A stretch of 7,181 nucleotides of DNA from Planctomycetota bacterium (GCA_030673355.1 DAOVJF010000129.1:1-7181), one strand, 5' to 3'. Positions 1 through 6,788 are shown, numbered from the stretch's first letter. Numbers and translations are program-made. The notes: generated by a model from the letters alone, not told the origin.

Positions 1-26
1 TACCTGATATATGTGAAAATCAGGTA
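1..26. repeat. Perfect 8-bp inverted repeat at window edge
   Basis: TACCTGAT (1-8) and ATCAGGTA (19-26) are exact reverse complements separated by 10 bases. On the plus strand an A-run, not a T-run, follows, so it is not a rightward intrinsic terminator. On the minus strand it lies just beyond the T-tract of the terminator at 26-57. It could be an operator or a hairpin belonging to a gene left of the window. The role is unknown. Confidence 0.5.
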
Positions 27-57
27 AAAAAAAGCCCGGTGATCAGATGCCGGGCTT
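26..57 (-). terminator. Intrinsic terminator of the subtilase gene
   Basis: Positions 32-39 (AAGCCCGG) and 50-57 (CCGGGCTT) form an 8-bp GC-rich stem with a 10-nt loop. Read leftwards, the stem runs into eight consecutive T (complement of the A-run 26-33, two of them inside the stem). It lies about 100 nt past the stop codon of the protease gene, with the tandem repeat in between. On the plus strand the stem is followed, after about ten bases, by a T-run (68-73), so it may also stop rightward transcription weakly. Confidence 0.85.
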
Positions 58-72
58 ATGAGTTTCATTTTT

Positions 73-162
73 TAAATCAGGCTCAGTTTATAAATCAGGC
101 TCAGTTTATAAATCAGGTTCAGTTTATAAATCAGGTTCAGTTTTTTAATCAGGCTCAGTTTG
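73..162. repeat. Five 18-bp tandem repeats at the 3' end of the protease gene
   Basis: Five head-to-tail copies of an 18-bp unit: 73-90, 91-108, 109-126, 127-144 and 145-162. Copies 1 and 2 are identical (TAAATCAGGCTCAGTTTA); the others differ by one to three bases. The rightmost copy includes the last codon and the TGA stop of the protease gene (155-157). Because 18 is a multiple of three, every copy carries the same two in-frame TGA codons in the minus-strand frame, giving a ladder of redundant stops before the terminator. The array probably grew by slippage. Adjacent copies without spacers exclude a CRISPR array. Confidence 0.9.
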
Positions 163-1630
163 AAATCATAGCGAAGTTCAGGGTCGATGTCTGGGCCTCA
201 TAGACACTAACACTATGTGTCTGCGAAATGTATCCTGATGCGTCAGCGGTAACATCGTAGTCACCAGTAGGGACATTACTGAACTTGTACCGTCCGCTGG
301 GGTTTGTATAAACTGTTCCACCGGAATCCAGAGATAGCATTGCTCCACCGATCCCCTTACCTGTAGCGGCATCGGTGACTTTTCCCGCGATTGAACCTTC
401 CCCGTCCGGTGGGGGAGGTGGAGGTGGTGGTGGTGGGTCCCCGGAGAGAGCGGCTAAAGCATCCACGAGACCATATCCATACATGTTATCTTTACCGGCA
501 GGCCCGAGATCAAGCGCAGTACTGGTCATCGCGGATCGTATATCCGCGGTATTCGTGACACCGGAATGAATAAGCAACGCAACTGTTCCGGCAACATGAG
601 GGCTGGCCATGGAAGTACCACTGGATAATCCTAAGCCTCCACCGGGAATACATGAGAGTATTTGCCAGCCTGGGGCAGCCAGCTCGACTTCACGTCCTGT
701 GGATGAATACCATACACGCTGGTCATTTTGATCGGTAGAAGCTACAGCGATAACGGAAGCATACTTAGCGGGATAGTCAACGTTATTTCCCCTGCCATCG
801 GCGAAACCATCGTTACCGGCGGCTGCGACAAGTACAAGACCGGCGGCATATGCCGAATCGCAGGCATACTGGAAGGCTTTTGAGCGAGAATCGGTTCCGA
901 GGCTCATGTTTATCACATCGGCACTATTCGCCACTGCCCATTCGATACCCGCTATGACATCGCTGAGATACCCATTACCGCCATCGTCAAGAACCTTCCC
1001 GGCCAGTATCCCGATAGACGGTGAAACACCGGTCACTCCCGCATTATTTAATGCTGAAGCTGCAATGGTGCCCGATACGTGTGTTCCATGGCCAGCACCA
1101 TCCCAGGGATCGTTATCGTCATAGGCAAAGTCGTATCCATCGATATAGTTGGGAGCCAGGTCCGGATGGTTGTAGTCGATTCCGGTGTCGAGGACAGCGA
1201 CGATCACACCAGCGCCGTCATAACCGAGAGGCCAGACATCATCCGCGTTAATTCGGGAAACTCCCCATGGGATCGTTTCCTCGGTGGCATGGACTTCGGC
1301 ATCGAGTTCGATAAATTCAACCCCTGGATTGTTCCTGATACTATCGACTGCGTTTTGCGGCAAGGTTACGGCTAAGACCGGAATCAGAGTGAAAGACTTA
1401 GATACGGTTCCGCCCGCCGTTCGCACCAGGGACTCATCGGCCTGGTCCGGAGTGCTTGTAAATCCAACCAGGTACGGTTGAGACGCGTTGTGGTCCGCAT
1501 TATCAGCGGTAATCCCGGGTTGTGAAGCGCCGGGTTCCACAGGAGTTGAACTACTGCAGCCAGCAATTGAAATTGTGGCCGCGACAAGAATTGCGATTAA
1601 GGTGCTGAATAGGAATTTTCGAGTAATCAT
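155..1630 (-). CDS. Lipoprotein subtilisin-like serine protease (S8), C-terminal carboxypeptidase-regulatory-like domain
   Basis: This is a 491-residue exported endopeptidase. Residues 1-25 form a lipoprotein signal peptide: basic MITRK, a hydrophobic core, then lipobox I-A-G-Cys25. Ser at +2 suggests outer-membrane sorting if the host is Gram-negative (inference). Residues about 51-115 resemble an I9 inhibitor propeptide. The S8 catalytic domain follows, with Asp148 (LDTGID), His181 (GHGTHVSG), oxyanion Asn273 (AAGND) and nucleophile Ser340 (GTSMASPHVAG); all key residues are present. A run of ten prolines (399-408) links it to a beta-sandwich of the carboxypeptidase-regulatory-like type (about 413-487), often a stalk or surface-binding module. 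ATG at 1630 was chosen because GGAGGG (complement of 1639-1644) lies 8 nt upstream; ATG at 1636 is only 2 nt from it. The reading frame extends to a TTG at 1723, but that TTG is part of the -35 box. The gene is monocistronic, divergent from the operon, and has no evident functional link to it. Its substrate is unknown. Confidence 0.93.
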   Translation of the reverse strand: MITRKFLFSTLIAILVAATISIAGCSSSTPVEPGASQPGITADNADHNASQPYLVGFTSTPDQADESLVRTAGGTVSKSFTLIPVLAVTLPQNAVDSIRNNPGVEFIELDAEVHATEETIPWGVSRINADDVWPLGYDGAGVIVAVLDTGIDYNHPDLAPNYIDGYDFAYDDNDPWDGAGHGTHVSGTIAASALNNAGVTGVSPSIGILAGKVLDDGGNGYLSDVIAGIEWAVANSADVINMSLGTDSRSKAFQYACDSAYAAGLVLVAAAGNDGFADGRGNNVDYPAKYASVIAVASTDQNDQRVWYSSTGREVELAAPGWQILSCIPGGGLGLSSGTSMASPHVAGTVALLIHSGVTNTADIRSAMTSTALDLGPAGKDNMYGYGLVDALAALSGDPPPPPPPPPPDGEGSIAGKVTDAATGKGIGGAMLSLDSGGTVYTNPSGRYKFSNVPTGDYDVTADASGYISQTHSVSVYEAQTSTLNFAMISN

Positions 1631-1638
1631 ACTCATAT

Positions 1639-1644
1639 CCCTCC
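1639..1644 (-). promoter_or_regulatory. Ribosome binding site deciding the protease start
   Basis: The complement reads GGAGGG. It is 8 nt from the ATG at 1630 and 2 nt from the ATG at 1636, so the inner start is preferred. Confidence 0.75.
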
Positions 1645-1694
1645 AAGTGTTATCAGGATAAAAAGAAACGCCCTGAATCATATATATGCATTTA

Positions 1695-1723
1695 ATACTA
1701 CATAAAAGGATATCATCTGTCAA
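1695..1723 (-). promoter_or_regulatory. Sigma70-type promoter of the protease gene
   Basis: Reading leftwards, TTGACA (complement of 1718-1723, perfect -35) is followed by a 17-nt spacer and TAGTAT (complement of 1695-1700; four of six matches to TATAAT). Transcription would start near 1688, leaving a leader of about 58 nt before the ATG at 1630. The flank upstream of the -35 (about 1724-1775) is very A/T-rich, as in an UP element, and contains the 12-bp palindrome ATAATTAATTAT at 1743-1754. Confidence 0.72.
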
Positions 1724-1782
1724 ATGTTAGTAATATACATTAATAATTAATTATAGAATATTCAATTTCAGATTAGTTGGCA

Positions 1783-1816
1783 ACCGGATGAATCCATGAA
1801 TTGACCGGACATGAAT
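1783..1816. repeat. Imperfect direct repeat upstream of the operon promoter
   Basis: ACCGGATGAAT (1783-1793) and ACCGGACATGAAT (1804-1816) share ACCGGA and ATGAAT, with the ACCGGA starts exactly 21 bp apart (two helical turns). The pair ends about 48 bp upstream of the -35 box at 1864. The position suits an activator site, but no regulator gene is in the window, so this is only a candidate. Confidence 0.35.
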
Positions 1817-1863
1817 GGAGAAAATTCAAGATTTTGCGTCCTGTCGGGGGGTTCAATAGCTGT

Positions 1864-1892
1864 TTGACTTTCAAACGGGTCATAATTATAAT
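1864..1892 (+). promoter_or_regulatory. Sigma70-type promoter of the AOR operon
   Basis: TTGACT (1864-1869, five of six to consensus) and TATAAT (1887-1892, perfect) are separated by exactly 17 nt. The predicted start is near 1899, about 120 nt before the first gene. No comparable promoter was seen in the short gaps between the five downstream genes, so this one probably drives the whole operon. Confidence 0.75.
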
Positions 1893-1898
1893 TGGCTT

Positions 1899-2018
1899 CC
1901 CTTTCGGATTCCTTAATCAGTTTGAATGTGTGTTAATCAGGATAAAGACAGCTTGGCCAGGCAGCATCCATTTTTTTCTTTGAAAACCCAGGGGAGATGG
2001 GGATTTTAAACTAGACTC
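1899..2018 (+). promoter_or_regulatory. 5' leader of the AOR operon
   Basis: About 120 nt lie between the predicted transcript start and the GTG start. The leader holds two exact TTAATCAG copies (1913-1920 and 1933-1940; 20 bp apart), a seven-T run at 1971-1977 and a purine-rich stretch GGGGAGATGGGG (1991-2002). I found no strong hairpin before the T-run and recognise no riboswitch class. The purine stretch ends 16 nt from the GTG, longer than usual for a Shine-Dalgarno. Confidence 0.4.
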
Positions 2019-3383
2019 GTGACAGAGCAACAAGTGACGAAATATGCCATTATCGGGGCGGGGATAGCCGGGATTTCAGCGGCTGAAGCGATCCGTGAGA
2101 ATGATCACGATGGTGAAATTCTCCTGATTAACGGTGAAAAAGCGCCACCGTACTGCCGCCCGCTGATTGTCGAGGTTCTCCGGGGGGAAAGGCCGTTCGA
2201 CGCGATCCATCTTCGCGATCCAGACTGGTACGAAGCCAGGAATATTACATTAATCAACGGCGATCCGGTCTCAGAATTCAATCCAGTTGATAAAACACTG
2301 GTTTTAAACTCCGGCCAGGAAATCAAGTGCGGGAAAATCCTGATCGCTACCGGTTCAAAACCGTTTACACCTCCAATTAAGGGCCTGGATGTTGTTCCAT
2401 ACCATACTCTCTATTGCGCGGATGATATCGAAAGGTTGAAATCAGAGTGCAAATCCGGTTCGAAGGCTTTGCTGGTGGGTGTCGGCCTGATCGGGTTGCA
2501 GGCGCTGGCGTCGCTTGTGGAGCTGGGGGTCGAAGTTAGCGCGGTCGAGTTGATGCCGAAGATCATGCCGCTTTTACTGGATCTGAAAGCGGCAAAATAT
2601 GCTGAGGCAGAGCTTGAGAAGCACGGTGTAAGGGTTCAAACCGGCACCGGAGTAAGCGAATTGAAGACAAATGGGGCGGGATATCTTGCACTGACTGACA
2701 AAGATGAAGAGATCGAGTTCGATTTTCTTGTAATGGCAACCGGGATGAGGCCCGATCTCGAACTCGTGGAAGGCACCGCTATCGAGATCGACCGTGGAAT
2801 TGTAGTTTCAGCAGAAATGGAGACCAGCATTGAAGGGATTTATGCCGCGGGCGATATTACAGTTTACAACAACTCTATAGAAGGCCGTCCTGAAATTCAT
2901 GCCCACTGGGTAAACGCATACCGGCAGGGTCGGATCGCAGGACACAATATGGCCGGTGGAAATTCCGGGGCGTATGAGCCTGTTTTCCTGAATTCCCTGA
3001 AAGTGTTCGATCTTCCAATTGTCACGATCGGCGCGAGCAGGCTCGATGAGACGGATAACGCGCAGGTTTTTGTGACTGAAGCTCCAGATCGCCCTTCATA
3101 CAAAAGATTTGTGATCCGGGACGGGGTAATGATCGCGGCGACATTTGTGAATGATGTTGAGGGCGCGGGTGTTTACCACGATCTTATCCGCGATAAAGTC
3201 GATATCGGGGAAGTTATAGAATCCCTTTTCAAACTAGGGCTTGAAGGAATCGAGTTTCTTTATAAGCATCACGATGATGAAATCCGCGGAAATGTGGACT
3301 GGCCGTTGTCGATGAGCCAGATCGAATGGTTTGAAAAGGACCACAGCCGTACACGATGGGGGAAAAAGGGAGACGCCAGGTAA
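2019..3383 (+). CDS. FAD/NAD(P)-dependent oxidoreductase, AorC-like subunit of AOR complex
   Basis: This is a 454-residue cytoplasmic flavoprotein of the class with two nucleotide-binding domains (Pyr_redox_2; nitrite-reductase/rubredoxin-reductase-like). The FAD domain starts with GAGIAG (13-18); the ATG motif is at 110-112 and the second FAD contact IYAAGD at 274-279. The NAD domain has GVGLIG (154-159). The acidic Glu177 at the end of its second strand favours NAD(H) over NADP(H) (inference). No redox-active CxxC or CxxxxC pair is present, so it is not a disulfide reductase. It is five nt upstream of the AOR large subunit. By analogy with Aromatoleum AorC it would pass electrons between the iron-sulfur subunit and NAD+. 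The start is GTG at 2019; an in-frame stop at 2007-2009 excludes anything much longer. The Shine-Dalgarno is distant, and GTG at 2034 is an alternative that would still keep the FAD motif. The family call is firm; the partner assignment rests on context. Confidence 0.88.
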   Translation: MTEQQVTKYAIIGAGIAGISAAEAIRENDHDGEILLINGEKAPPYCRPLIVEVLRGERPFDAIHLRDPDWYEARNITLINGDPVSEFNPVDKTLVLNSGQEIKCGKILIATGSKPFTPPIKGLDVVPYHTLYCADDIERLKSECKSGSKALLVGVGLIGLQALASLVELGVEVSAVELMPKIMPLLLDLKAAKYAEAELEKHGVRVQTGTGVSELKTNGAGYLALTDKDEEIEFDFLVMATGMRPDLELVEGTAIEIDRGIVVSAEMETSIEGIYAAGDITVYNNSIEGRPEIHAHWVNAYRQGRIAGHNMAGGNSGAYEPVFLNSLKVFDLPIVTIGASRLDETDNAQVFVTEAPDRPSYKRFVIRDGVMIAATFVNDVEGAGVYHDLIRDKVDIGEVIESLFKLGLEGIEFLYKHHDDEIRGNVDWPLSMSQIEWFEKDHSRTRWGKKGDAR

Positions 3384-3388
3384 AAAAT

Positions 3389-5272
3389 ATGGGCGCATCT
3401 ATTGGAAATATAAGGTCCAGAGTCGCTTTTGTGGATCTCACGGAGGGCACTGTCAGGTATGAGGACACACCCGATGAGATGGTTCGTAAGTACCTTGGCG
3501 GGCGCGGGCTTAATGTCGCGTACCTTTATAAACTCCTCCCGGAAGATGTCGATCCTCTTAGCCCTGAAAATGTACTGATAATTGGTGCAGGTGCGTTGAC
3601 AGGAACCGGGGCGCCAAATTCAGGGCGATTCAATATTACGGCGAAGTCGCCTGAATCGAATATCCTTGGTGACGCCAACAGCGGTGGATTTTTCGGACCG
3701 AAATTGCGAGCGTCCGGAATCGACAGGATCATTGTTCTTGGAAAAGCCGAATCCCCGGTTTACCTGAAAGTTGAAGATAGTGTTGTCAGCATTGAAAACG
3801 CCGAGAAGTACTGGGGCATGGATGTAAACGATGTCCAGTTTGCTTTCCAGCGGGATCTTGGGCAGTCGGTTGAGGCGATATGTATCGGTCCGGCCGGGGA
3901 AAACCTTGTACGATTCGCGTGCGTGATGTCCGGGATAAAAAATGCGGCGGCGCGCGGCGGACTTGGCGCGGTAATGGGCAGCAAGAATGTCAAGGGAATC
4001 GTTGCAGTCGGGGGAAGAAGAGAGGACGCGCTTGAAATCAGCGATCCCGACGGTTTCCTTAAATTATGTGAGAAATTGAAAAAATACCTGAACGATTCGC
4101 TGATCGTGAAGGTGCTCGGGCATGTCGGCACACCATTACTTTACGAGGTTAGTAATCATCTCGGCGCGATACGCACACGTAACAGCCAGGATTCAACGTT
4201 CGAACCGACCCTGAACGCTGAAGTTATCCACGATCATGTTTCCAAGATGATCTCGTGCCATTCGTGTGTGGTGCATTGCCGTCACCGGAATATTCATAAT
4301 GGTGAAGGTCCGGAATATACAACGATCGGACTTCTCGGCGCGAATCTCGGAATCGCCGACACCGGGAATGTAATCCGGCTGAATAATCTAGCAAACAGGC
4401 TCGGACTGGATGTCTCATCGACGGGCGGGATCATATCCTGGGCGATAGAGCTGTACCAGAAAGGCATCATCGATGATTCTATTACCGGTGAGCCGATCGA
4501 TTTCGGGGATTACGATCTCGCGGTTCGATTGATAAATTCGATTGCGAAGAGGGAAGGTTTCGGGGATGTCCTGGCCGACAGTTCGCAGGCGGCTGAAAAA
4601 TTAAACGATCCTGACCGGGACTATTTAACCGCAGTCAAGGGCCTGCCGCAATCCGATCCTCACGATGTCCGGTATATAAAGGCGTTCGCGCTGGGAATTG
4701 CGACAGCGTCCAGAGGCGCCGATCATCTGAGGAGCCGTCCGACAATCGAGGTATTCGATCTGCCGGCAGAGCTTATCAGGAGTATATACGGATCGGATGT
4801 CAGTCGCGATCCCACTGCATACGAGACAAAAGAAATTGTGGTTTACACACATGAAAATATTTACTCGATCATAGACGCGGTCGGGATCTGTAAATTTGTA
4901 TGTCACGGGTTCAACAGCCCGAAGCTATTAAAATTCGAGCATCACTCCGAGATGCTGGAGAAGGCATTCGGCGCGAAATTTCTGGAGGGTGACCTTCAGG
5001 ATATCGCTCTCAGGATTGTCGATCTTGAAAGGGCGTTTAATAATCGTGAGGGAGTAAAGAGGCCGGATGATACGCTCCCGCGACGGTATTTCGATGAACC
5101 GATGCCCGATGGTGTCGCGAAGGGCCACAAGATCGATCGGGAAGAGTTCAAGGGGATGCTCGATCGATATTACAAGCTCAGGAAGTGGGATGGTGAGGGT
5201 GTTGTCCCGGATGAAAGGGTGAGGGAAATTACGTCTCCATTCAGCGGGATAACAGGGGGGGTGGAGAAATGA
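3389..5272 (+). CDS. aor: Aldehyde:ferredoxin oxidoreductase family, large tungsten/molybdenum-pterin subunit
   Basis: This 627-residue protein is close to the 605 residues of Pyrococcus furiosus AOR. The family oxidises aldehydes to carboxylic acids using a W (or Mo) bis-pyranopterin and one [4Fe-4S] cluster. The N-terminal AOR domain begins with FVDLTEG and YLGGRGLN (about 14-41) and contains AARGGLGAVMGSKNVK (187-202), part of the pterin-binding region. The cluster ligands are Cys290, Cys293, Cys297 (CxxCxxxC) and Cys501 (DAVGICKF), very near Cys288/291/295/494 of the Pyrococcus enzyme. GPEYTT follows (from 307), and His446 (RGADHL) fits Pyrococcus His448. No cysteine lies between 297 and 501, and the usual LCN before GLD is LAN. 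ATG at 3389 was chosen because AGG lies 8 nt upstream and the family start (GNIRSRVAFVDLTEG) fits; ATG at 3356 would overlap the previous gene. It overlaps the next gene by 4 nt (ATGA). W versus Mo and the substrate cannot be read from the sequence. Confidence 0.93.
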   Translation: MGASIGNIRSRVAFVDLTEGTVRYEDTPDEMVRKYLGGRGLNVAYLYKLLPEDVDPLSPENVLIIGAGALTGTGAPNSGRFNITAKSPESNILGDANSGGFFGPKLRASGIDRIIVLGKAESPVYLKVEDSVVSIENAEKYWGMDVNDVQFAFQRDLGQSVEAICIGPAGENLVRFACVMSGIKNAAARGGLGAVMGSKNVKGIVAVGGRREDALEISDPDGFLKLCEKLKKYLNDSLIVKVLGHVGTPLLYEVSNHLGAIRTRNSQDSTFEPTLNAEVIHDHVSKMISCHSCVVHCRHRNIHNGEGPEYTTIGLLGANLGIADTGNVIRLNNLANRLGLDVSSTGGIISWAIELYQKGIIDDSITGEPIDFGDYDLAVRLINSIAKREGFGDVLADSSQAAEKLNDPDRDYLTAVKGLPQSDPHDVRYIKAFALGIATASRGADHLRSRPTIEVFDLPAELIRSIYGSDVSRDPTAYETKEIVVYTHENIYSIIDAVGICKFVCHGFNSPKLLKFEHHSEMLEKAFGAKFLEGDLQDIALRIVDLERAFNNREGVKRPDDTLPRRYFDEPMPDGVAKGHKIDREEFKGMLDRYYKLRKWDGEGVVPDERVREITSPFSGITGGVEK

Positions 5273-5706
5273 AACGGATTTACACAAACCATAATCTCTG
5301 CTCCGGGTGCCGTGCGTGTTCTGTGGCATGTTCGATTGCCCATACCGGAATGGCGGATGACGCTCGCGGAGCGATCCGGATTATCAGGAACGCAGTGGAA
5401 GGATACGAGGTCCAGGCGGTATGCCGTGTCTGTGAAGATCCGGAATGTGTCGCGGCATGTATGGGAGCCGCGTTATCGAAAGATCCCGAGACGGGACGGA
5501 TTATTTTCGATGAAGACCGTTGTATTGGGTGCTGGATGTGTGTAATGGTATGTCCGTACCAGGGGATTCATCCCGACCACAAGACTGGCAAGGCAATAAT
5601 CTGCGACCAGTGCGAAGGACGGGAAGATGCCGCGTGTGTCGCCGCATGCTCCACAGGAGCGATTGTATTTGTCGAAATTGAGGATGGAGTTAAGGTTGAA
5701 AGCTGA
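5269..5706 (+). CDS. Four-[4Fe-4S] ferredoxin-like electron-transfer subunit, AorA/HycB-like
   Basis: This 145-residue soluble iron-sulfur protein belongs to the DMSO-reductase-B/HycB group. It has sixteen cysteines in four groups: Cys11/14/17/21, Cys52/55/60/64, Cys85/88/91/95 (followed by Pro96) and Cys112/115/123/127. That is enough for four [4Fe-4S] clusters, with ligands exchanged between groups as is usual in this fold. There is no Tat or Sec signal and no membrane helix, so it is cytoplasmic. The ATG overlaps the stop of the AOR large subunit (ATGA), which suggests translational coupling, and GGAG lies just upstream. It should wire the [4Fe-4S] cluster of the large subunit to the FAD subunit. 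A seven-G run (5255-5261) just before the start is a possible sequencing-error spot, but the frames on both sides look intact. Confidence 0.9.
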   Translation: MKRIYTNHNLCSGCRACSVACSIAHTGMADDARGAIRIIRNAVEGYEVQAVCRVCEDPECVAACMGAALSKDPETGRIIFDEDRCIGCWMCVMVCPYQGIHPDHKTGKAIICDQCEGREDAACVAACSTGAIVFVEIEDGVKVES

Positions 5707-5743
5707 TTTCGGCCTTGCCTAAATAAATTAAACGGGGATTAAA

Positions 5744-6727
5744 ATGCCGGGTGACAAGTTAACCATTGGAGCGATCGGAGTGGGGCCTGTGGGCACGATT
5801 CTGGCCGCATCGCTAGCACGTGCCGGAGCGGAAATTGTCGTAGCCGACCTTCCTTTCCGAATCGATCAAATCGGGGGTAACGGATTGCAGGTGGACTGGA
5901 ACGGTGAATTAATCGAACAACCCGCGTCGACCGTGGATTCTATTCCGTCACTCAAGGATTTGAAGCCGGATTGTATTTTCATCGCGACCAAGGCATGTAT
6001 ACTGGAAAAGATCATGCCGGATGTCGTGAAAGCTGCCGGTGACGACTGTATCGTAATCAGTACCCAGAATGGGATTGGAACCGAGGATAAAATCGCTGAA
6101 TATATCGATCCGGCCCGGGTTTGCAGGATGGTTGTTAATTATGCCGGTAGCGTGGATAAGGACGGAAAAGCGACACTTTCATGGTTTAATCCGCCGAATT
6201 TTTTCGGCCCGCATGCAGGCGAGCCAAATGAAAAGCTGGTAAAACTGGTGGGGATGCTGAACTCGGCAGGACTGACGAGCGAACTTGTCGATTCGTTCAC
6301 AATAAAAAGTAAAGCGTTTCTGAAGACTACTCTGAATTCGGCGTTGATGTCGATCTGCGGGGTTCTCGGTTTAACGATGAGGGAAGCGATGGCGGGAAAA
6401 ATTACACGGAGCATGGCAGGTGAGCTTTTAAAAGAGGGTTTTTCAGTAGCAAATCAACTTGGATACAGATACGGCGATGGAATCTGGGGAAAGTGCATGG
6501 GTTATCTCGAAATGGGTGGAGACCATCATCCGTCCATGTCTGTCGATCTCCAGAATAAAAGGCCGACCGAGATTGAATTTATATGCGGGAAAATCCTGGA
6601 ACTTGGCAGGCAGTTCGACGGACTTAACCTTGAGATGACCCGGATCATGGTTTCGCTGATCATGACGATGGAAGTACAAAATGGGACACGTACGCCGGAT
6701 GAATTTCCGGATTACCTGTATAAATAG
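5744..6727 (+). CDS. Ketopantoate reductase (PanE/ApbA) family dehydrogenase
   Basis: This 327-residue cytoplasmic NAD(P)H-dependent oxidoreductase has a Rossmann N-terminal domain with GVGPVG (12-17) and a helical C-terminal domain. Family residues are all present, with spacing close to E. coli PanE: Lys83 (TKA), Asn109 (QNG), Lys194 and Asn198 (KTTLN), and Glu276 (TEIEF), against Lys72, Asn98, Lys176, Asn180 and Glu256. It therefore looks catalytically competent. The second strand ends in Asp35 (VADLPF), where NADPH-specific PanE has a basic residue nearby, so NADH is possible (inference). The start is ATG at 5744 with GGGGA 5 nt upstream; the gap after the iron-sulfur gene is 37 nt. No other pantothenate genes are near. 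Its place between an AOR complex and a crotonase suggests it acts on a different 2-oxo or hydroxy acid in the same pathway, so panE is not assigned. Confidence 0.88.
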   Translation: MPGDKLTIGAIGVGPVGTILAASLARAGAEIVVADLPFRIDQIGGNGLQVDWNGELIEQPASTVDSIPSLKDLKPDCIFIATKACILEKIMPDVVKAAGDDCIVISTQNGIGTEDKIAEYIDPARVCRMVVNYAGSVDKDGKATLSWFNPPNFFGPHAGEPNEKLVKLVGMLNSAGLTSELVDSFTIKSKAFLKTTLNSALMSICGVLGLTMREAMAGKITRSMAGELLKEGFSVANQLGYRYGDGIWGKCMGYLEMGGDHHPSMSVDLQNKRPTEIEFICGKILELGRQFDGLNLEMTRIMVSLIMTMEVQNGTRTPDEFPDYLYK

Positions 6728-6743
6728 AAAATGACGTATGAGT

Positions 6744-6765
6744 GGCCCCTATTAATTAAGGGGTC
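6744..6765 (+). promoter_or_regulatory. Intercistronic hairpin
   Basis: CCCCT (6746-6750) pairs with AGGGG (6759-6763), extended outward by a G-U and a G-C pair, around an 8-nt AT-rich loop. No T-run follows, so it is not a standard terminator. It could be an mRNA-stability or processing element between the dehydrogenase and crotonase genes. Confidence 0.4.
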
Positions 6766-6788
6766 TGTTAAAATCCCTTGAGAAATCA

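Noticed and set aside
56..157. UGA recoding or readthrough into the tandem repeat
   Set aside because: Other genes in the window end in TGA (AOR and iron-sulfur subunits) and tryptophan is TGG, so the standard code applies. No selenocysteine-type structure was evident.
73..162. CRISPR array
   Set aside because: The repeat units are directly adjacent with no unique spacers and only 18 bp long.
1631..1723. Longer protease protein starting at a TTG at 1723
   Set aside because: That TTG is the first triplet of the TTGACA -35 box, so the codon lies upstream of the predicted transcript start. The ATG at 1630 has a Shine-Dalgarno at the right distance and begins a clean lipoprotein signal peptide.
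1950..1980. Transcription attenuator in the operon leader (GCTTGGCCAGGC followed by T7)
   Set aside because: The GC-rich palindrome has no loop and cannot form a stable hairpin; the alternative 3-bp GCT/AGC stem is too weak.
1801..1983. 60-codon reading frame in the intergenic region
   Set aside because: It has a TTG start and no ribosome binding site, spans the operon promoter, and encodes no recognisable motif.
3356..3388. Upstream ATG for the AOR large subunit
   Set aside because: It would overlap the flavoprotein gene by 28 nt and add an 11-residue tail not seen in the family; the ATG at 3389 has AGG 8 nt before it.
3760..4131. Minus-strand open frame inside the AOR gene
   Set aside because: It is a shadow of a conserved coding frame, with low-complexity residues and no family motif or start signal.
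4928..5329. Minus-strand open frame across the AOR/iron-sulfur gene junction
   Set aside because: It is antisense to two clearly real genes and has no recognisable domain.
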